DNA of 64,000 bases from Trogon surrucura (GCA_020746105.1 CM036642.1:4123501-4187500); one strand, 5' to 3'. Positions 37,001 to 51,094 are shown, counted from the stretch's first letter. Notes: generated by a model not told the origin, from the sequence alone. Translations and numbers: made by a program.

Positions 37001-39440
37001 GCTCGCAGATCTATGGGCAGAGCCCAGGAGCTTTGGGTGCCCAGGCCCCTGTTGAACCCTCTCCCTGATGCCTTCAGTTCTGTCTGTAGCCAGGGAAGCA
37101 GATATCCTCCATGAACTAGAGTCTTCCATGGCCAGTCTCTTCCCTCTTTGTCACTGTCCTGCGGAGCCACGCAGCAGAGCAAGGTGCACGGGCATGTGTG
37201 TACAGAGCGTGACGTGGCAAAGGGTTCATTTCTCAAATCATGAATTCAGCCTCTCATAAATTCAATGCCATGATGCTGCGCCTGCGACATCAGTAAGTCA
37301 CAGCGATAAAGAAGGGAAGGCAATGGCAGCATGCAAAAGGAATGTAAATGCACCCGGGAAGCCGGGACCATCACTCACACCGGGTCACTGCTGAGCCCAG
37401 GCAGCAGAGGCAGGTCTGGAAGCTGCAGAGATGCCCACGCCGACTGCTACCCTGCAGAACCCTGCGTTCCCGACAGCCACCGGCTCGACCCAGCAGAGGC
37501 AGCATCCTGCAGAATGAGATGGCATCTCCTTGGAAGCTGACTCAGCTGAATGAACATTTGGGTTCAGTGGAGGATACCTTGCACCTCCAGCAGGCTTTTA
37601 ACAGCCGAGTCTCATCAGCTCTGTCACACTCTGTAAAAGCCAACATTCCTCTTGTTTTACTGACCAAATTTTCCCCAAAGGAACAATATTTGCTGCACAT
37701 TCGACACCTGCCATACAGAGCTGGCTGCGCAGCTGTACAAAAGATGGTGGATTGTTACTGTTCGTAACAGGTGAGTTTCTTTCTCCAGCAGCATCCTTAC
37801 AATCCCACTGAAGGTGCTCCTGCCCAATATACTGCAACACACAAAATCCCTTCAGATCCCACTAAGTGGAAAGGGACTGCAGATATTCTCTGGGGTGAAG
37901 AATGAGGCATTTGTGGTCCCAACTGGCTTTCACATGCAGGTGACCTTCTTCAGGGATGGTTCCCCCTTGACACCCCGCTGCCTGGCCATCACATGCGAGG
38001 CTCTTGGTAGCCCAACGTGACGCTGACCTGAGCTTCCCTCCCACACGGGCTGCTGCTCCACAAAGCAGAGGCAAATCCCACAGCGGATCACTGACAGCCC
38101 CGCGGGTGACGACGATGAGCAGGGAGCGCCTGCCATGCCCTCTGTGCGTACAGCCCTCCAGCCTCCTCTGCCCCCTCCCTGGTACCCGAGTCCCCTGCTA
38201 CACCAGCATAACCTGCTTGGGATTTGCCCCCCCTGCTTTGCCGAGCTGCTCCCTCGCCCCTGCCTTGCAGGGCGGCTTTGTGAGCCCCTGAGCTGTCACA
38301 GCACAAGTGCCGGCCGTCTCCGCCCCACTAGAAGTGAAGCTAATGCTGTGTGACATCTCACTCCCAGCACATCACACAGCGAAGATGAGACCAGCTGAGG
38401 CTGCTCCCTGAATCCTGTCCTGGAAACTTCCAGTACCAGACACCTAAGTCTCCCTGCAAAGAGCTTTTCCAGGGTGACAGAGGAGTTTTTTAATGCATCT
38501 GAACTCAGCCTGTCACAGCCTTTGCTGCCTCCTTTCTCCCCAGAGAAGGGTGACTAATTCAGCAGCAGCAGACCAGGTCACGGGCTGATTCCTGCTCTGA
38601 TCCAGCCAGACCAGGAGAGGCAACATTAGAGGAGATTCAGAATGGCCAGATAGTCTCAACAGTTTCTCCATACTAGAGGCTGGCTGTATTGCCCTTGGCT
38701 CTGCCCAACAAGGTCTGCTAACAAGGAAGCTGGGTAAAAGTTTCTGTCCTCCTCTCTGCCTCCATCCCTTCGCTGTGGAAAGACTTTGTATAGGACTCAC
38801 AGGGAGGCAGGGGCCATTTCTATTTGCAGCCATCCCAGTGCCTGTGCTTCATCCACTTGCCGATAAACAGAAACAAAGAGCAGCTTCTAAAAAAAGCTAC
38901 CCGCCCTCTACCTCCAAACCACGCTTCACTCCTGATTGACAGCCAGGGAAAGTTCCTAATTATGTCCCCTGGATGCTTTGGAGGCTGCCCACCCGAGAGC
39001 GTGATTTGATGGCTCAGCGAATGGATGGCCTCGTTTGTACTGATTTATATTACAGAGCCAGATCTAGCCTCATCAGCCTGGCTTGACCTAGTTTCTCTCC
39101 TGCATAGGTCAATAAAAACACAGCAAATAGAGCTAATCAGACACTGAGGATGCACAGTTAATTTGAGCTGGTCCAAACTTACAGGAACACTGCAAACTCT
39201 GCTGTCACAAGGAAGGAGAGGATAAATCTTTTCTTAAAAAGTCAAAGGGAATTGTACAAAGAACATGCCATTTCCAGGACAGAAAATGCTGAGGCTTTTT
39301 TTTTTTTTTTCTGCTTGCTTCACTTTGGTCTGTTTGCATCTGTTGGATGCTGCACAATTCTCCTTCCCCTGAAAGCAGAGAAAATTGGTCCCTTTTCTGC
39401 TCTGGGGGTTATAAGCAATCACCAAAAGTGCGTGAAGTCA

Positions 39441-39469
39441 GACAAAAAAACAAAAAAACAAAAAAAAAA
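39441..39469. repeat. (A7C)n-like low-complexity tract
   Basis: The tract runs CAAAAAAAC-AAAAAAAC followed by a run of A. It is simple sequence that explains the lysine-rich frames across it. Confidence 0.85.
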
Positions 39470-39535
39470 TGTGTGCAGCTGGCTGCAGAGCGTCCAGATA
39501 ATTCCTGGGTAAATGCCAGGCTGCCTTAGTCACCG

Positions 39536-39700
39536 GCTCTAGCGGGACAAGGACGACCTCCTTTAAACTGCCTGCGCAGTGAGAAGAAGAGCAGCGGTGT
39601 TGGAGGGCTGGCTGCACCGCGGCATCGTGCCGTGGCCGTGGGCACGGAGCCGGCAGGACCGCAGGCAGGGCTGGGCCGACAGCAAACAGACACACAGGCA
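39536..39700. other. Small CpG-rich cluster
   Basis: By hand count about 14 CpG dinucleotides occur in some 165 bases, well above the surrounding DNA, which is largely CpG-poor. It is too short for a standard CpG island. It could be a decayed promoter, an unmethylated enhancer, or chance. Minus-strand frames over it have chance-like composition. Confidence 0.3.
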
Positions 39701-41805
39701 CAGGCACACTGTGGAGCCTGCCTTGCAAAACTAACACGTGTTAGGCACACAGAGCGGGGTAACCCACGCACATAGCCAGGGACATCCTAACCAAATGCTT
39801 CGTTTTCGTGCAAACACTGACTCACACATGACATATTAGAGATCTGCAGAAAAACACGTCTGCCGACCAGGCTACAGAGGGACGTAATGCCTTACAGCCA
39901 CACACATGCCACCCCTCCTCAGCCCGTCACACCACGTGGACGTGACATCAGCATTCAGGCATCAGCATAAATACGTCCATGGCAGAAGGCTTGGAGGTGG
40001 CGTGCAGGGACCCAGCCACTTTCTGTACTCATATAGCCATTGTGTCCCTCTCTGATCCCACTGCAAATGGCGCACAAAAAAAGGTGTGCAAATCTATTTC
40101 CCCATATCATCACCCTCGAGCATCAGTCACAGTGCATGTGCTGGCCTGTGTCACAGTAGGTGTGCAACACAGCTACATGGAAGAAAATACCTGGTGTGTG
40201 TTATACGGACCATAGAGATGCGTATAGTACGATACACATGCACCCAGCACACTCCTATCCCACAAAGACACAGTCTACAACCTACTCAGTGGCTCTCACT
40301 TAGCAGCCTGCCCACTCCCAGCACCTCCACTAGCCCAAAGCAGCCAAGATCTACCAGCAGTCCTGACAAAGGACCATACCTGTCAAGGTGCTCCAGCCCT
40401 TTGCCCTCCTGAGGTTGCTTGCCAGCCTGTGCTCTTGCCCCTCCTTTCTCCTTGCCCTTTCCTCAAGTGGAGATTTTCGTGCCTCCAGTTAACGAGGCTA
40501 GGCCTGAGCAATAGCCTAACAAGGGCATCTCACATCCATCTGCTGATTACAGCAGAGCGCCTGGCAAGCAGAGCCCGACGGAGGTCAGGGCTGGCTTGGT
40601 CTAAGGATAAGGTCAAGAGTGTTCATTCCCCTAGGAAAATTAATAGTTCCTTTCTCCCACAGCAAGCCCACTTTGCAAAGGGGGCAGGAGCCGCTGTGTT
40701 TCCCAGGGCAGGCAGCTGTGGGAGAGCCTGCCTGCCTGTCTGCAGCCGCTGCTGCCATCTCCGCTCAGGGACTGCGGCTTCAGCGCTGCAGGCGCTCGAA
40801 AGCAGCCTCGTAAGGGCAGGCAAAGGGGCCAAGGTCACCCGTACCCACGCCTGCGCTCAAGTGAGAGCAGTCAGCGCGGCACTCCCCTGAGAATAAAAGC
40901 TGGCACCAACATGCCAGTAGTGATGAGGTCTCCGCTTCTCGATGGAGCTGCAGTGCTCAAACTGGCCTTAAACCACCCCGGGAAAGAACATCAATCCCTG
41001 TAGGCACTGAGCAGCTGAATCCCCAGAAAGGAAATGGCAGGGCTGTCTGCATGGGGCGAGATGCAGGGAGAAAACAGAGAGGACAGAGGCTGAATTGGCC
41101 CAGGCAGGACTGCAGAGCAGAGTGCTGGACTCCTCTGCTGAGCAGGTGGCAGAGGACGACAGGGCAGAGAGGGAAGGAAGGGCTCCCAGCCCACTGCAGG
41201 GTGTGCAGAGCCCACCTGTGTGCTCCCGTGAGCCTGGGCACGTGGGGACCAGACTCCATCCACTGCCATGGGGAGAGGGCTCGCCTGACACCAGAGCTGC
41301 ACCAGATACCTTCGTTGGAGAGAGGGGGAGAAGCAGCAGGCTGCAGTTCCCGCTGCCCATGTGCTGGCTGCTCTCTCAGGAGATGCTCCATGTTTGCAAC
41401 AAGGGAGAAACGGCAGCTGACAAAAGCTGTTCTCAGGCAATTAGCCCCGAGAGGCTGGTAAAGCTGCAATTGCTGTGCTGCACTGCATCCATGTTTTACT
41501 GCACCACTGGCAGGGCAGGGGGAAGGAGCAGGAGTTGAATGCACAGAAATATGCTTGCGTATGTGTAGGAGCTCCCACTGTTCTCATTACAACGTGTGAA
41601 GGTATTTCCACATGGGGATCCAGGCCTCCTCCTGCCGCAGAGGGAAACTGCAGCTCTGAGACCTGATCCTTGGCGTCAGTTAGCTATGTCCTGCCCAACT
41701 CCAAAGAGAGTGGTACTTTCAGAGACTCATCCTTTACGGAGCAAGTTGTGCAATCCCAGATGCTTGCAGCGACACAGCCTAGCTCTCTAAAGAACTGTTT
41801 ATTCA

Positions 41806-41836
41806 AAAGATTACAGCATTTAAAGATTACAGCATT
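41806..41836. repeat. 16-bp tandem duplication (AAAGATTACAGCATT)
   Basis: The word AAAGATTACAGCATT begins at 41,806 and again at 41,822, with a 16-base period. It is a simple local duplication with no evident function. Confidence 0.85.
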
Positions 41837-44800
41837 GGTAAGGGAAAGTCTATCAGCAAGGTTAAGCTCCTAGGCCAACGTCCTCGTGCTGACGCAAAAG
41901 CAAGTGGGATATGTCCACCCAGAAAAGAAAAAATAGACCAGTGTTTAAGGACATCGGAGATATCTGGATTTTATTTCCCCCACTTTAGCACCACACACCC
42001 TAGCTGTGCTGTCCCTTGGAAAGCAGAGTAGAGCCAGGCACATGAGTGCAAGACCCAAGTGACATCCCTAGCTGATGCTAGCACCCATGAGAGGCTTGTG
42101 GCCCCCCCTCCACCTCCAGGAAACCCCTGCTTCGGTGTGCCACAGCACCAGGACTCCAGCAAGGAACCGTATTTGCAGAGCAGACTCCTCTACTGCCTGC
42201 TGGCCCTCGCCACAACCCACTCGGCAGCATTGTCCCCGTGTCTCTGGTGCCGGAGCATCAGCGTAATATGATGTGACACCTTCCCCCACACGTTGTTATA
42301 AATATCATGTTTCACTGTAACTGTGTCTGACACCCCCTTGGAGGCATTTTCTCATGCTCCCAGCCAAGATGTGGGCACGTGCAGTTTCCCCCAGCGTGCA
42401 CTCTCTGATGGCAGGAGGCTGCCCTCCGTACCCTCTCCTTGCCCACCACCAGCAGCACAGACATCAGTGGCAGTGGGACGGGGTTGTGTAGGGTGAGCTG
42501 TCTGCAGCCGTTCCTTTGCGTTCAGGCTGGCTCTCCAAGAAATAATGCCTGGTAGATCACAGATCTCTCCCTTTTCTCTTCCATAACATGGATGCCAGTG
42601 CAAGGGATGGGGCTTGTATTTCCCAGTGACTGAAGCCTGTTATTGGAGAGCAGAACCATCTCCTTACCGCCATGCCCCACCACTTCCCGGCCACCCCTTT
42701 TTAGCCATATGTGCCTGTAGTTATAGTAAAATGCCACTAGATGTCTGTCAGGGTCCTACACATTTTGTGCTAGGGATAGCCCTGGTAAACAAGGGAGAGA
42801 AGGCTGGGGTGCAAGCTCTGCAGGAAGCTGGGTGTGTTTCTCACTCCATTATTTCAGTCAGCATTGCTGATATATTTGGGCCTGTGGAGAAACCTGGGGT
42901 TTCCATGTATTTCCTTCTAAGAAATGTAGGGAAGTTGAGTATTATCTCTGTGTTCCTTAAGCTTTCCTCCAGTTTCATTGCAGCTGTTTTTAGACAAGTT
43001 TTGAAAATCATCCCCTCAGGACATGACCTCTAGGTAGGTACCTCCATTAGAGCTGCTTAGACCTTCACCTCTACCCTGCTGTGGGTACGTGGACAACAAA
43101 ACGATGATGTTCCAGTAGTAGCTGAGACTAAAAATCAGCTGTGCAACCATTGAACTAGCCCTTCCTTGGAGCAGGACTGGCCACCCAAAATTGGTCCTAC
43201 AAGGACAAAACATTCATCCAGCTCAAGTTCTTTGAAGAGCTGAGGATGCCTTGCAAAGGCTACATCACTTCTTTGTCACCCCACTCTCCTCTGCTCGTGG
43301 AGCCCCCACGTTGGTGCTGGGAGTGGAGGTCAAGCCATGATACGCTGCCCAAGAGACGTTGCCAAGGCTTCTTCCAGCAAATGGGCAGCTGCAGCTTTAT
43401 GGTTTCACCTCTTGGGTAACTCTCTGCGGCAGATGCAATGCAATTACTGTCACTGATGTAAGCGCAATTACTGTTCAAGCTGCTTGAGAAATGCCAGTTA
43501 TTTTTCAGAGGAAATTTGTGAAGGAAATCATCTCTTCTTGTGTTTTGGGGAATTTTAAATTTCAACTAGCTTCTCTTTCTATCAAAAGAAAAGTATGAGA
43601 AACATGCTTTTCTTAATACTGTTGATGTAAAACATATTAAGGAAACACAAGAAAAAGAAAAGAAATTTGTAAGATGGAAGCTGGGTTTTAGTGGAAAAGA
43701 GAGCATTTTACATATTTTATGTTCTTTTTTGAAACCTATAACCAAAATTTTTTATTTTCTATTCCAAGGATATTTATCTTTCTGCATAATAAAGTTAGTT
43801 TGAAAAAAATACTGACCAGCTTTTCACCCAGGTCTGTCCTGTAGAGGACAGCATAGGAGCCTCTGCATTCAGAGCTGTCCCTCCTCATGGCTGCACGGCC
43901 CAATTCCAGGTCAAGGAGACTGTGACAGTCATGGAGAACAAAAGCAAATTTCCTTCCTTTTTGCTTCATAGCTGACAGCCCAGTATGGGACCATTGGGGA
44001 TACCCTGTTAAAATCTCCCAGAAGGGCAGCTGAGCAGTGTCTGGGAGAAAAAGGCAAAAAGCAGTTAAAAAATAATGGAGAGGACAGAAGACAGAGACAG
44101 AGATAGGGACTTGGTTCCCATGATCTGGGGATGTAACAAGCACAAAGCATTTCGAAACGCTCAGAAGTTGTGTCTGAAAAGCTCCCCTGGCTGATGTGTC
44201 AAGGAGCTTCCAATCGCCTTTCAAAAGCTTCCTTTCTCTCTGCTCCCTTTGTAATGGGTGGCTGTTTCTAATTATCTGTAAATGTTAAATGTTCCCTAAT
44301 TCAATCAGAACAACTTGTTCACAGATGGCAAACCCTTCATCCGCTCAGCTTTCGGCGGAGTCTCTGACTCAAGAGCCATTGATCTCTTCTTTCCCATAGA
44401 GGCTGGCTTGAGACATGCAAGGGGTGCGGAGAGGAAAAGATTGTGTAGCCTATAGGAACAACTCCAGGTCTTCCCCTTTTCCTTCGACAGCTCTCACGCC
44501 ATCCTCTGCTCCCGTGTAACCCAGTACTCCCTCCTGCGCAGGACTCTCTCCTCTCTGCAGCCATGATGCCGGCAGGTTCACGGCTTGGGTTCAGTCTCTC
44601 CTCTCCCGCTGCCACAGGACAGCTCCTTGTCTCGTCGGAGCGAGCAGTCCTGTTCAGCGCAACCTCGCCCCACCTTGCAATAGGTTCACGCTGTGGTATC
44701 TTGGATCCTGATGCAGTTATATCACTAGCCTGTGGTTATCTCACCCTGCATCCCAGCTCCCATCACCACTGCACTAGTCCATGCTGAGCTCATGCCCAGC

Positions 44801-47800
44801 TCATGCTGATCCTGTTGGACTCCGCATTTCTTACCTCACTGCCTGTGAGTGAATGGCACATGCCAATGCTCTGTATCCTTTCTCATTCCCTACTCCTAGC
44901 CCATGCACTCACTCACATCTATCCCACTCAGCTCTGTCTCTTGCTGCTGTCCAGACTTGTAGGTTAGGGCAGAAAACTACTGCCTGATGTCCCGGAATAG
45001 CTGTAACAAGGATCCTAAATCAGGTATCTGCTTTTGTGTCACTAAAATTTGCAGTTTACCCTACCCAAGCCAGGGAGCATGGGGGACAAAGGAGGGGTGT
45101 GGTTAGGTTTTCTTGTTAAACGCAAGGGAAATGCTCTTTACTGCCAATTTCTAATGATTTATTGAAGCATCTAGTCTTCCACTCAGTCCTAGAAAAGGGT
45201 CTTGCCTTTGATCAACCAGTGACTCACCATCTGCAGCCAGGGTGATTTACAACAAATGCAAGCTATTTCTGCACATAGAAGGGGAGAAAAATAGGCCTCA
45301 TCAACACTGAGAGGGTGGGAAGGATGAAAAACAAGCCGCCCACAGGGTGATGCTGGCTGGGCTGCTCCTCACAGCTTCCCTGTTCCCCAGCACCTCAGCA
45401 GAGCGCCTGGCCCCCCACAGCAAAAACGCTGCTGCAAAGGATTGTGTGGGGAGACTCTTACATCTCAGACAAATGGCTTCACGCCAGGATAGGAATAGAA
45501 CAGCTTAAACTAGAGTCTTCATGATGCGTCGCGGGGCTGGGCATGGGTCTCCATCAGCCATGCCGACAGAACGGGGCTGGCAAGCACAGCCCACAGGGCA
45601 GAGAGCATTGAGAGTCACTGCTGAGCACAAATCCTGATCGTAATTCCAGGTCTGAACCTGCTCTTTTCAGTACTCATGGCATAGCCAAAATCTTATCTCT
45701 TCCAGATCAGAAAACCATATTTCTTGGAAGCTTCTTTTTACAAAAATCTCCAGCCAGATCCTGGCACAAAAGTGAAATCCTTAAAGATCCTTGAATGCTT
45801 TCCATGACATGCCTAAAACCGAAGTATCACCTCCGTCATCCCCCTACCCTTCCCTTTCTGACTCTACAAAGATGTACTTAGCTAAAAGACTGTCCCCTGC
45901 TTAGAGAAGGAAAATGTTTCATCATTCAGAACGTGAGCAGATTCGCAGCTAACACCCAGCCACCCATGAGAGACTTCCAGCACAGCGAGCTTTGCAGAAT
46001 CACAGCTCCATATCCTCCAACAACTGGCTGAGGAGAAGCAAAGTCATTAAAGTGTGCGCTATGCTCACTGGAACAATCCTTGGGCAGAAGCTCCATGCAG
46101 AGCCCCACTGGGCAAAGTGCTCTGCTGCTCGGGAGGAGTGATTAGGGAGAGTTTGTTAATGAAGCACATTTTAGTGACTAAAGGCAAGTGGAGAGAAGAG
46201 AGAGAACAGGCTCTTCATCAAATGCTATAATGTGGACTTGCTGCAGCTCATCTTCAGTGGACATAAATCAGTTCAGTTCTCCCAGCTTTTATCAGCTGAG
46301 GACCGGACCCACGGGATGTGCGAATCGTTGAAGGGCATAGCACCAATCACATCATCATAAAACTGCTCATCTTTGGCAACCGGCTGCTGCAGATCTCAAA
46401 GCATTTTGCAGACGTCCAAAGCTGCTTCAGAGACATAAATGTTTGCTCAGATTTCCAAACTTGCCTTTTTCATGCATTCCCTGAAGGCTCAGCTGCTTTA
46501 AATCAAGGTGATCCCCCCGAAGCAGACCGTGGGGGTGTAAAGGGACCCTGACTAAAAGCATAGTCAGCCCCGCTGTTCTGATCTCACTGGGCCATCCGCC
46601 TCTGTAATGAAAATCAGCATCACCCTGTGGATACCAGCAGAACATGACCAATTTACTCTGTCTGAGGCTCTGTTCCCAGCTCTGTGGTACGCGTTTTGCC
46701 CTGCGTGAGAGATGAAAGTGCAGATCAGTGCTCTAAAAAGACCCGACAAAATTTTACCGGTGCACAGACAGTGCGTACAGGGGGACAGCTTCCTGTTCCT
46801 TTCTTCCCTCTTCTGTCGTCCTCGTGCCCACCTTCATGGCTTTCCCCTCAAGCAGGAGCAATGGGTCTCCACAGCCACATAGCCCAAGTGAAAGCAAGAT
46901 CAGGACGTGCCTTTGCCCCCAAATAACTCCTGTTAGATGCAGGACAGATGTTCCAAACTGCACCAGGGCTCTTCCCAGAGAACCCAGGCACCTGCTGCAT
47001 GGGTTCCCAATGGCTTTCTGGCAGTGCCAGCCTTTACCTTCCATTACTATCCAGTGTGAGCACTTCCCAGGAACACTCTAGTCTCCCTCTCCATGCTGAA
47101 TCATCTGTGACAGAGGAAATGAGATTTGATTGGAGCAGAGATGGGTGGGTTTGGAGAGACATCTTGGGAAATTGGGAAGGAAGGTAAAGACCCCCTGTTG
47201 TGCTAGGTGGTGTACAAGCATGGAAAAGAGAAGTAGAGAGATCGCAATCAGACCTTACACATGTCCTTCAGGCACAAGCATCTGAGTTTGGCAAGCCCTT
47301 CTAAATCTCTGCAGTTAGCAGTAAAAATGTGGCATTTTCCCAGCCACTATCTGATCCCCTTCATGAGTCACTTGTTCTGCACTGGCCACACACCCACCCA
47401 TCCCTATTCATCCTGAGGATAAAACCCACTTAGCCAAGCCCCTTCCCATACAGCCCTTCATCACCAGAGATCGATTTCCTATATCGACTGAGGAGGGCCC
47501 AGCCATTAACGAGTTCATTTTCCGTCACTTAGATGCAGATGGATTCCCTCAGGAGACCCAGGGTCACTGAAGTTTCATTAACAGATGCTGTAAAAGTATT
47601 TAAATACATTAAAAAAAATAACTTGACAAATGGAGTGAGCCCATAGTCCTACTCCACTCAGGTTATCTTCAAAGATAAAAGAAACCATTTCTGCCCACAG
47701 AAGGACAGAAAGCCCTTAACAGCTTGTCCCTGCTATTATCCATCTCACAACACGCCACCTCTAATGAGGTCCAATTTCCCATAATGCCCCAGATGGAGAC

Positions 47801-47879
47801 CATCTATTCATTTATCCAAGCTCTAGCTGAGCATGTTCCAGCCACTAAGGGCTTTTGGCCTCCAGACTTGCCTGTTAGC

Positions 47880-47945
47880 TGTGACACATTGTCTAGTGGT
47901 AAACTGAGGCACGGAATGATGAAGACTCAAACCCAGATCTGGATG
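47880..47945. repeat. Possible weak L3/MIR-like fragment
   Basis: The string GGTAAACTGAGGCACGGAAT followed by AAACCCAGATCT resembles the 'aaactgaggcacagagagg ... aacccaggtct' part of ancestral amniote L3/MIR-type repeats. Only this core is recognisable, so the call is tentative. Confidence 0.3.
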
Positions 47946-50611
47946 CTCAGATACACTGGCAAAATAGGTGTCATAGACAGGCATTGGTAGCTCTGCTGTA
48001 AAGTGATTTCTCATCCCAAATGTCTGTATCAGGATCCCCCCATAAAAAGATAACCAAGCCCTATACGTCCTTGAACACCACACAGAAGATTACATGGGAA
48101 AATGTGTCAGAAATACAGGCTGGACTCAGGAGTCTTCTTCTGCTGCTATAAGACTTCTGTGTTCCTGCCACAGATCTCCAGAAGACACACTCAATTTTAT
48201 AACCCAGAGACTCCAAATAGATGTTGGCTTAGCTGTCACTCCATGAGAACGGGGTTTGGAAACCAGAAACGTCACCAAATCCCCACCAAAAAAACATGAC
48301 TGTGGAGAATTCAGCCCTGCAGACAGTTTCCGCCATGAGCTCATTTATGTTGAGGACTCAAGCTACACATCCGAAAAAATTGCAAGCAAAAATTTAATGT
48401 GACGTTTTTCTCCCTTGGAAAGAGATGACTAATTAAGTCAGTCTACAACTCTTATTGGGTGCCAAGGATGGCAGGGTCTCACAGCACTTTGTAGTCACAT
48501 TATCCCCAAACATTAGGAGGCAGGGCATATAAACTTGGCTCCTCCAAGTCCCAGGCTTGCATGTATCCTTTCCTCTCATGGGAAGGCTGTAAAGTGCAAT
48601 AGATCTACCAAATTTTTCCTAGTATCTTTTGCCATTGCAAAAAACCCAACCAACCAGCTAACAGGAATTAGCAGGCAGAGCCCGGCTCTTTGACTGCTTG
48701 AGGAAAAGTGTGGGAAGGTTTGCCGTGGGGACAAATCCTTGTCCCCAGTGCCAGACCAGCAGCTCTCCCAGGAAGGCGTGCAAAGCCTCCCTGTCTTTGG
48801 AAAGGTCTCGTGATCTCCTAGGAGCTCAGCATATCAAAGGTGACCTCCTCCCTCCAGCATCTGCAGAAGAAAGCAGAAGCTCACAGATGGAGGAAAACGG
48901 TTGCTCCCACAGTTAGACAGGAGGAGGGAACTGGCCCATCAGGAGAGGTTTGTCCTCTGAGAGAGAACAGTAATGTCATCGCACTGGCCCCTCTGCAGTT
49001 ACTCCAGGCTGACAGAAACATTTCCCTTGGCGTCCCTCCAAATTCACATTGCTAACTCCTCAGACTGCAGCAAAATTCCTCTGAATAGACATCAGCCAGG
49101 CCCAGTTGGCATTTACAAAACAGGCTGCAGCAGAGATTACTCTCGGTTCACAAAAGCACTGCTTGGAGTAAAAACCCTTGCCTTCCCTGGGATGGTGGGG
49201 GAGCATGCACAAGAGACCTCCACATGCACAGGCTGGCAGTGGTCTCTCCCCGCTCACCCACAGAAGATTCATTAATGCCGACAAGGTAAACTCAGCCTGT
49301 ATTATTCATATGTCTATTTATCAAGTATTTATGCTGACAACCTAGAGGGCGATAAATCAGCATCACCAGGATGTGTTGATTCCTGTGGCCGATTCCGATG
49401 CTGACAAGGCTGCTGCCCGCCTCACCTGGCAGAGCGAGGCAGAGGACCCTGCTCACAGAGAAACAGCTCGTTTGTGCCAGCCAGAAATTAACGGCCTGGC
49501 TGGAAGCGGGCGAGAGAGAGAGGATAGTCTTTGCTGGATGTGCCTCAGAAGCAAATGGCAAGGACTGCACCAGCAGCTTCCCCACCTGGATGTGGATTTT
49601 AACAAAGCTCGTACCTATGTAGCTGTGCCAGCCAGGAATGGGCTTTGGGCTGCTTTGGCATCCAGTCGTGCCAGCACGGACAGAGCAAGGGCTGCCACAC
49701 TGCTCTCCACACGGGGCTACTCCGTGTTCACAGCAGCAAGTGTGCTCAACTCACTCCAGACTTACATCAAAAATTCCCATGTGTGAGACGGATCTGCTGC
49801 GGATTTGCGGCACTGGAGTTGCTCCAGAGGTACACCTTGAGAAGGGGGAGCTGATCTGGTCCAACTCCAGGGATTCCAGCAGGGTGACAGCAGAGTTATC
49901 CTGCTGATGGCAATGTGCCCCTCCAGACTCAGTTGCAGGGACACTGCTCCCAGTTCACAGCAGCAGCTTTATTGCCATCGCATGAAATTTACACTCTCAT
50001 GCTATTGACTTGGCAGCCTGCAAATGAGACAGGCCAGCAAACCTCTTGACTTCTCACCCTGTGATCCAGCGATCAGGTCCCAGAAGAGCTTATGCAAGAA
50101 AAGAAGCCTATTTGTTCAACTCCTAAAAGCAAAGGGCTTATTTCCACTTGTAAATTTACAGCAAGTTCTGATCCTGATTCAAATCCGAAGCAGAGTGTGT
50201 CAGTGAATTTCCAGTTCAGAAGAAATCCCCTCTGTGGCTTTTCTCTCATGGCTGACTGCACAGTAGCTTCTAAACCCTTCAGTCAGAAGCCTATTCTGGG
50301 TATTGGTTTGGGACTCTGTGTCCTCCTGCCTTCCCCGCCATGCACGGGCACTGCCAAGGCGCTCAGAAAGGCAGGGCTGTTCAATAATGCATGCTATTTT
50401 CTAATACAGTAACTGCTGAGGCTTGAGCGCGCTCTGAATGAGCTGTGCCAGCACCGGAGAGCCCATCAGTTCCGATGCTGGAGCTCAGAGGCCTGTCTTG
50501 AAGAGGAGAAAGAGAATTCCCCTTGCCGGACCTCATTAGCAATGCCAGGAACACACGCTCTTTGAAATATTTCTGCCGCTTTCATTTTGTATCTGTCCTC
50601 TGCATTTTCTC

Positions 50612-51035
50612 TCTCCGAACGCTGCGCCCAGGCTTCCGCCTAGCGCTGCCCTCTGCGCCGGCATCCGCACAATCCCAAGCGCAAGGCGTGCACCAAGACA
50701 GACCTTTCCATTCCTTCTTGGATGTCAGCTCCGTCAAGAAGGATGATGGCTGCTTCCATCGAGCATCCGAGCATCTGCCGGAGCAGCCGCTGCCCGTAGA
50801 CGCCGTCCCGGGAGGGACGGAGCGCGGAGCCGGGGTCCCGGAGCCGGCCCCGGCCGGGGCAGCTCCCCGGGGCCCCGCCGACGCTAGATGGTGCTCGGAG
50901 GTTGCGCTTGGTGCGACCGTGCCCGGGGCCGGCTCTTGGGCTGCCGCGGGGAACCTCGTATCAGCCGTTGTTAGGCACTTCCAAAACGTGGGTCCTCCCG
51001 AGCCCTCCAGAACTGCGCTTCCACCCGCATTCCGC
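50612..51035. promoter_or_regulatory. Orphan CpG island, possible alternative or divergent promoter
   Basis: By hand count there are about 45 CpG in roughly 425 bases, with high G+C, rising sharply from AT-richer flanks. No TATA element is seen, which is normal for CpG-island promoters. Frames open across it on both strands (171 codons plus, 158 minus) are the usual product of few stop codons in GC-rich DNA; their Ala/Gly/Pro/Arg bias supports that. It lies about 4.3 kb before the main CpG island. It may start an upstream alternative first exon of the NECTIN1-like gene or a noncoding transcript. No convincing donor was identified. Confidence 0.6.
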
Positions 51036-51094
51036 TGAAAGCCCGCAGCAGAACTCATACTGCTTTCCGCAAGGCTGGGATTCCTAATCTCCCC

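Larger units (their letters stand above)
34011..50611. other. Long intergenic stretch, no supported gene
   Basis: No gene is supported. GC content rises in several patches (34,270-34,900; 37,150-38,340; 40,600-41,550), and there many frames are open on both strands at once, which points to low stop-codon density rather than coding. A possible weak L3-like fragment lies at 47,880-47,945. AT-mixed stretches such as 49,290-49,370 might be conserved noncoding DNA, but this is untestable here. Confidence 0.45.

Noticed and set aside
48450-48520. Possible further L3-like fragment (CACAGCACTTTGTAGTCACATT)
   Set aside because: Too short and diverged to separate from chance by eye.
50523-51058. Opposed 171- and 158-codon frames
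   Set aside because: Both lie in the orphan CpG island and are composition artefacts; I keep the island, not the frames.
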